Source: Sipunculus nudus
Taxonomy: Eukaryota; Annelida; Sipuncula; Golfingiida; Sipunculidae
Assembly (NCBI GenBank): GCA_026874595.1
Contig: CM049306.1
Span: 5,532,019-5,596,018 of the forward strand
Length of the DNA stretch: 64,000 nt
Direction: 5' to 3'
Positions 59,763 through 64,000 of the stretch are shown here, one piece after another (position 1 is the first letter of the stretch; each line of letters begins with the position of its first letter). Made by a program: the position numbers and the translations under genes. The notes below the pieces were generated by a model, which worked only from the letters and a program-made list of their open reading frames with translations, made no database searches and was not told where the DNA came from.

Positions 59763-59799
59763 GTCACCCCCCCCCCCGGAAGATAAATTGACGCCACTG
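59312..59799. mobile_element. hAT-like MITE, 488 bp
   Basis: Left terminus from 59312 (the base before aggggcg) reads CAGGGGCGTCAATATAGGGA. The right terminus reversed from 59799 reads CAGTGGCGTCAATTTATCTT: 13 of the first 14 bases match. Flanking 8-mers are attattat and attttttt, a possible worn target duplication. Inside are 'cttttggcaaagggg', a C run, (TA)n at 59623-59677, (GT)n at 59734-59759 and another C run. No frame. A partial sister copy of the left end lies at 60,533. Confidence 0.65.
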
Positions 59800-60532
59800 A
59801 TTTTTTTTGTTATTGAATAAAATTATCAAACAGTGAATTACTGTAAGTCATAAACTTATCGGAGGCTAAAAAATTTTGAAATTATACTGTAAGGTACTTC
59901 CTACAAAATGAGCTTCTAAAATAGCTAGATTATCGTCAAATATTTTGTAATTTCAGTCACAGTCGCACTTGATTAGAAGATTTTGATAGTTACTACTTTA
60001 TAGGGTGAACTTACCTTAAACTTTTACGAATGACGTTTTCTGCCGACTCATGCGTATTTGATATATAAACCTGCCTTGATTCACTGTCTCCTACAATGTC
60101 TTTTTAAGCAGTTTTATCGGAACATGTGTATGAGAGTTCCAACTCGTCACCTTTTATATTAGAGTCCACGTTTAAATCACAAAGACCAGCAGGATGTTTC
60201 TACAGTTTCTACAGGATACTTTGCGGTAATTTTTCCAGTTACGTCCGGTATCTATGAAAACTGGCACTGCACTTGGAATGTTGTTTCGTATACTTCTGTC
60301 ATAGATACAAGATAGAAGGTCAAAACGTGCGTCACGGATTGTTAAATCCAGTCACGCGTGGAATTCATGTATTATATAGGCCTATTTCGGTCACTTGGTC
60401 CATATATGTTTTGTTTTACTTAGGAGGTCGTGTCCTCTTATTAAAGTAAGTATGTACACATCTTGCGTTTCATCGAGCAGAACTAGTTCAATAACACTTA
60501 ATGTTAAATAACATCTACAAGATCATACACAG
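59800..60532. other. No supported feature
   Basis: AT-rich sequence without recognised frames. Confidence 0.4.
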
Positions 60533-60600
60533 GGTCGTCAATACAGGGGGCGGTTTGGGGTATATATGCCCCACATTTTGGCGAGGGAATGGAAAATGTA
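60533..60600 (+). mobile_element. Left-end fragment related to the hAT-like MITE at 59.3 kb
   Basis: 'cagggtcgtcaatacagggg' then 'tttggggtatatatgcccc' and 'acattttggcgaggg' follow the same order as the 59312 left end. No matching right end is visible. Confidence 0.5.
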
Positions 60601-61063
60601 ATCACCACCTGCTAGTTAGAGAGTAAGATTTATATACTGGAGATAAAAGCAAAAATCAATATTTTAAATGAGAGATTTTGATTACATTTCTGCCCGGTAA
60701 TATTTTGTAATCTTGTATTAATATATATGTTTGGAAAATGCATCATGAGATACACAATATTCCTATAGGTTCACAAAAAATGACTCCAGCCTAACCCTTT
60801 GAGTCGCCAATCGTTGAAGAAGCCACGGTATACGAGCCACACAACTTGACAAAGGTTACAAAATGTTAATTAGTAGTGTGGACAGCTTTTCATGTAGGCC
60901 TATGTATACAGTATCTAAAACTTCATGGCCGCGGACTTCGGTCACTTGCTGCCAGGCGTGACCAGAGACTTGCTCTCAGAAATTTAACACTTGAATCCCG
61001 ATATTCTGACAAAATACATCCGACCGCCAGATGCAAAGGAGGCGGGTCAAAAGTGAGATGTAA

Positions 61064-61400
61064 GGCCAAAAAAAAATTAAAGGTATGGTTCTCAGGCACC
61101 GCCCGCATCAATTTTAAACCCCCGCATCAAAACTTTTTATTTTGATTTTCAATAAAAATTTTCCAATTTTGAGCTGCTGCCGCTCCGAATTTCTTTCAAG
61201 AAGATAAAACCATACAATTTACTTTGTTTTGTAGTGCTTTTACTTATTTAGCAAAATAAAACTGTTATTTTCTTGCTTTACCCTTATCATTTGACATTTT
61301 TATCGAAACATACCAAAAAATTTAAAATAAAAAAAGCGCCCGCCCGCATTGATTTCTGAAAAAAAGTGCCTGAGAACCATACCTTTTTTTTATTTTGGCC
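61064..61400. mobile_element. Harbinger-like MITE, 337 bp, with long terminal inverted repeats
   Basis: The left end starts ggccaaaaaaaaattaaagg and continues tatggttctcaggcac. The right end reversed starts ggccaaaataaaaaaaaggt and continues atggttctcaggcac. The repeats are about 35 bp with small A-run differences, followed on both sides by GCCCGCAT motifs pointing inward. TAA flanks both ends (61061-61063, 61401-61403), the 3-bp TWA target duplication of the PIF/Harbinger superfamily. No transposase: it is nonautonomous. Confidence 0.8.
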
Positions 61401-61403
61401 TAA

Positions 61404-62503
61404 TTAAGTTCATATAAACATCGTAGTATTGATATTAGATAAAATAAGGCAAATTGACTTTGGGCATAGACTGAATCGCAGAGGGCAATAAAAAGTATTT
61501 ATAGCATTTACAGTTTTACTGAGTAATAAGGTGACTTTGTTAAAAAAAATCTTAAATAAATACACTTCTTTCATCTAAACAATTCTTTTACTTAGAGTTA
61601 CAAAAAAACAACTCTGACTTAAAAGATGTGACGATAATATATTATGCAAAATCAGTTCGAAATAGTATGTTGGTTGGTCCTTCACTTTAAAGCCAGCATA
61701 AACCCTTTGGTAAAATCCTTGGTCTTTAATTTTGAGAGGTTTTTATTATCTTGATTGATGGAGGGGTTACAGTTCACTGGACACACTCGAAGTATCCTCA
61801 CCCCTACATGACTCATAGTGACTCACACGGCACACGTCACGGGGAATCAGTCAGCTGGAACTTGTACATGTATGTTTCATAATTACCGTACACCGATTCT
61901 GGGTAACTGGTCATTTGATGGACAATGGCGGACACACTCAGCTGACACACGTATAAATGTCATGTCATGCACGAGTCAGGCCGGGTGAGCTTCTGTCAGG
62001 GGTACATAAAGTGGACATCTCGCACATCTCTCCACATATAATTTAAGACAGACACTTGATGTAATATGATAATATTATATAACAGACTGCGTTCATGTAA
62101 GGCCATTCCAATTCACAATCTCACATGGCAGTTTTAAAAAATTCATGTTAATAAATGTTAGATTAAGATCATTATGCACTAAACCTTTGAATTATTGTAA
62201 CTTGTAAGTACATTGAATATATAATTATTCTTAGCAATATTAGCAAACTATAAACTCTTCAAATAGAAGCGGGTTTTAAATTCTTTTAAAACATTAATGT
62301 ATGTCTGTGATCTTATATCCCGAGGCAAACCGTTCCACAGCCCAGGTCCATGCACAGTGACAAGATGCTGGATCCCCGTAATATACCTCACTGGGGGCTT
62401 TGGTACTAGCAAAGTAAACAATGCATAGACCGTGTTTGTACATACACCTTGAGTTAAATTCGCCTGAGCATATATCCATGTGCATGTCAGCCCTAATAAC
62501 AGG

Positions 62504-62504
<1 letters not shown>
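61404..62504. other. No supported gene
   Basis: AT-rich first half; second half has an ordinary mixed composition. No gene or ordered repeat found. Confidence 0.4.

Positions 62505-62550
<46 letters not shown>
62505..62550. repeat. (TA)n microsatellite
   Basis: Uninterrupted TA run of about 22 dinucleotides. Confidence 0.97.
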
Positions 62551-62693
62551 TGGTTAATATGTCTGTGAGTTTCATATATATTTCTACAAGTTGTATTCTT
62601 ATGTATTTTGCATAGTTTTCATTCATGACTGCCATATATAAGCTAAAAACAAAGAAACGCTGGAGCTAAAGCGTGTGTCTATAAATACTATGC

Positions 62694-62920
62694 TCATTTT
62701 GTTACAAAGACAAATGAATGAGGGGAAAATCCTGAGCCGATCCGGGATTGGAACCCATGTCGGTGGCGTATACAAGTCCATCGTACCAACCGCTTCGCTA
62801 GCAAAGCAAGCTTCACTGGCGAGACAGTTTGGTCCGCTTTTATGTAACCCCGTAACACACCCCCTTTTAAGAGCGTTCTGCTATCAGAACAAGACCAATT
62901 ATCCCAGGGGTCACACTTGG
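62694..62920 (-). mobile_element. tRNA-derived SINE, copy 2 (longest)
   Basis: Same family and orientation as 14850-15006. It includes 'aaccgcttcgctagcaaagc', 'aagcttcactggcgagacag' and a box B now mutated (gattggaaccc on plus in place of gattcgaaccc). It extends through 'ttctgctatcagaacaagac' and 'aattatcccagg', which also end copy 3. Confidence 0.75.
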
Positions 62921-62971
62921 TGAGCTTATTCCCTGGGCCACAAAGTTTTATCGTCACGTCGGACAAGCCCC

Positions 62972-63123
62972 CATTTTGTTACGAAGACAAATTGTTGAGG
63001 GGAAAAATCCTGGGCCGATCCCGGTTTCGAACCCAGGTAGGTGGAGTACAAGTCCGGCATCCCAACCGCTTCGCTAGAAAAGCAAGCTTCACTGTTCTCA
63101 GAACAAGATTAATTATCCCAGGA
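62972..63123 (-). mobile_element. tRNA-derived SINE, copy 3 (internal deletion)
   Basis: It starts 'ttttgttacgaagacaaatt', keeps 'gtttcgaacccaggt' and 'aaccgcttcgctagaaaagc', then jumps from 'aagcttcactg' to 'ttctcagaacaagattaatt' and 'atcccagg'. Relative to copy 2 about 75 bp are missing. Confidence 0.7.
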
Positions 63124-63124
63124 G

Positions 63125-63180
63125 CAGGCCCGTAGGCTGGGGGGGGGGGGGGGGGATGGGGGGGGGGATCACTAAGATCA
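63125..63180 (+). mobile_element. Possible hAT-like left end with poly-G
   Basis: 'gcaggcccgtaggctggggg' followed by a long G run. CAGGCCCGTAG-type termini are found on hAT elements. No partner end was found before the window stops. Confidence 0.35.
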
Positions 63181-64000
63181 CTTTGTCTATAGAGCACAGG
63201 GGGACATACATGTCAAGAGTCCAAACCAAGCTTGACTCCATAAGAATAATAAATAAAAGAAAAAAAAGTTAAAATATATCATATAGAGTTTTATAAATGA
63301 GCTTTTGGAACTTTTCGATTTGTTTGTGTTGCAAATTAAAAAGAGGGCCTTGCATATTACTTCGTTAGTTCAGAAAATATATATGGCGTTGATCCACTGT
63401 CTATAGTCGTCCTATCAGCAGTTTGCCTGCCCCTTAGTTTATCATGATTTTACATCGTTAACTATGGATTTGAAATTTTTCACACCGCATACGATGTACA
63501 GAAGTTCTACCAAACCGGAAACTAGGTCACTGTGCTTTGTTCCTTTGACAAATTAAACTAAACCAGTTTGCATTCAAAACCTATTATACCAATTCAAGAC
63601 TGCCTTATAAAAAAATGCTTAGCTCGTATTGTTCTAATTAAGGCATAGAGCTTTTTATTATATGTCCGATGTTTATAAGGAAAATTATGTCAGTATTGAG
63701 TAATTAAAAACAATTAGGGACTGGATCATGTGTTTGGTCGGGAATATTTTTACTCAATTAATATGTTAACATTTAAGCTGGAGCTCAGTTCATCCAGAAA
63801 ATAATTACAGTCAATTTAGATGTAAGTATACACCGGAGATCAGGTCAGAAATTCAATGTATTTTTAAAGTAATCAACAAATGTGAAATCACTGCCATGAA
63901 TTTCACCTTATACGTAGACTATTGCATAATGTTTTATTGTAATCACTGTTGATTTGATTTTCAAATACCATGACTACATGAATTATAGCTATTGGTTCTG
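63181..64000. other. No supported feature
   Basis: AT-rich sequence to the end of the window without recognised frames or repeats. Confidence 0.4.

Overview
The window is AT-rich animal nuclear DNA, not bacterial or viral. The evidence is a spliced multi-membrane gene, GT-AG introns, tRNA-derived SINEs, a decayed non-LTR retrotransposon, miniature DNA transposons, many (TA)n tracts and several large minisatellites. A repeat near 10,990 starts with a short stem (agctcagctgactgaaagtc) followed by 'gatcaccctttgtccgtcgtctgtccg', a layout I know from bivalve genomes. I therefore suggest a lophotrochozoan, probably a bivalve; this is inference, not proof.

Only one protein gene is convincing: a Rolling-stone (Rost) family membrane protein on the minus strand. 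It has two coding exons (58619-58530 and 57703-56852), a predicted 313 residues, and an acceptor just 5' of the start codon that implies at least one untranslated exon upstream. A second, weaker candidate is a signal-peptide first exon on the minus strand (19982-19832) with a good splice donor at phase 1. I could not find its downstream exons. A patch near 3,440-3,720 with an NRF1-type motif and a palindromic E-box could be a promoter.

The rest is repeats. In order: hAT-like right ends (1-170); a degenerate minisatellite (722-1365); AT-rich DNA; a ~180-bp duplication full of AAACATGTTT palindromes (5.7-6.35 kb); a 51-bp minisatellite (6579-7810); a dispersed element with five ~340-bp units (10.99-12.79 kb); a ~1.5-kb GGGCGGG-rich insertion inside a TG-rich tract (13.13-14.63 kb); a SINE (14.85-15.0 kb); poly-G/C-rich short transposons (16.0-16.65 kb); a 37-bp minisatellite (22.97-23.88 kb); and a dead non-LTR retrotransposon (24.16-25.73 kb).

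The dominant feature is a ~16.2-kb array of a 21-bp unit (26.1-42.29 kb), about 770 copies. It appears to lie inside a DNA transposon with hAT-like ends (about 26,024-43,040). The array has layered higher-order repeats, frame-shifting 20-bp units used as landmarks, and open frames on both strands. After it come ~310-bp tandem units (43.88-44.5 kb), a hAT-like element (45.68-46.21 kb), a 49-bp minisatellite (51.43-53.4 kb) with a small outlying copy at 48.34 kb, a perfect 21-bp inverted repeat (53.64 kb), the Rost-like gene, a hAT-like MITE (59.31-59.80 kb), a Harbinger-like MITE with a TAA target duplication (61.06-61.40 kb) and two more SINE copies (62.69-63.12 kb).

Apart from the Rost-like gene I see no gene cluster or pathway. 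The unusual biology is the apparent growth of a megasatellite from the subterminal repeats of a DNA transposon.
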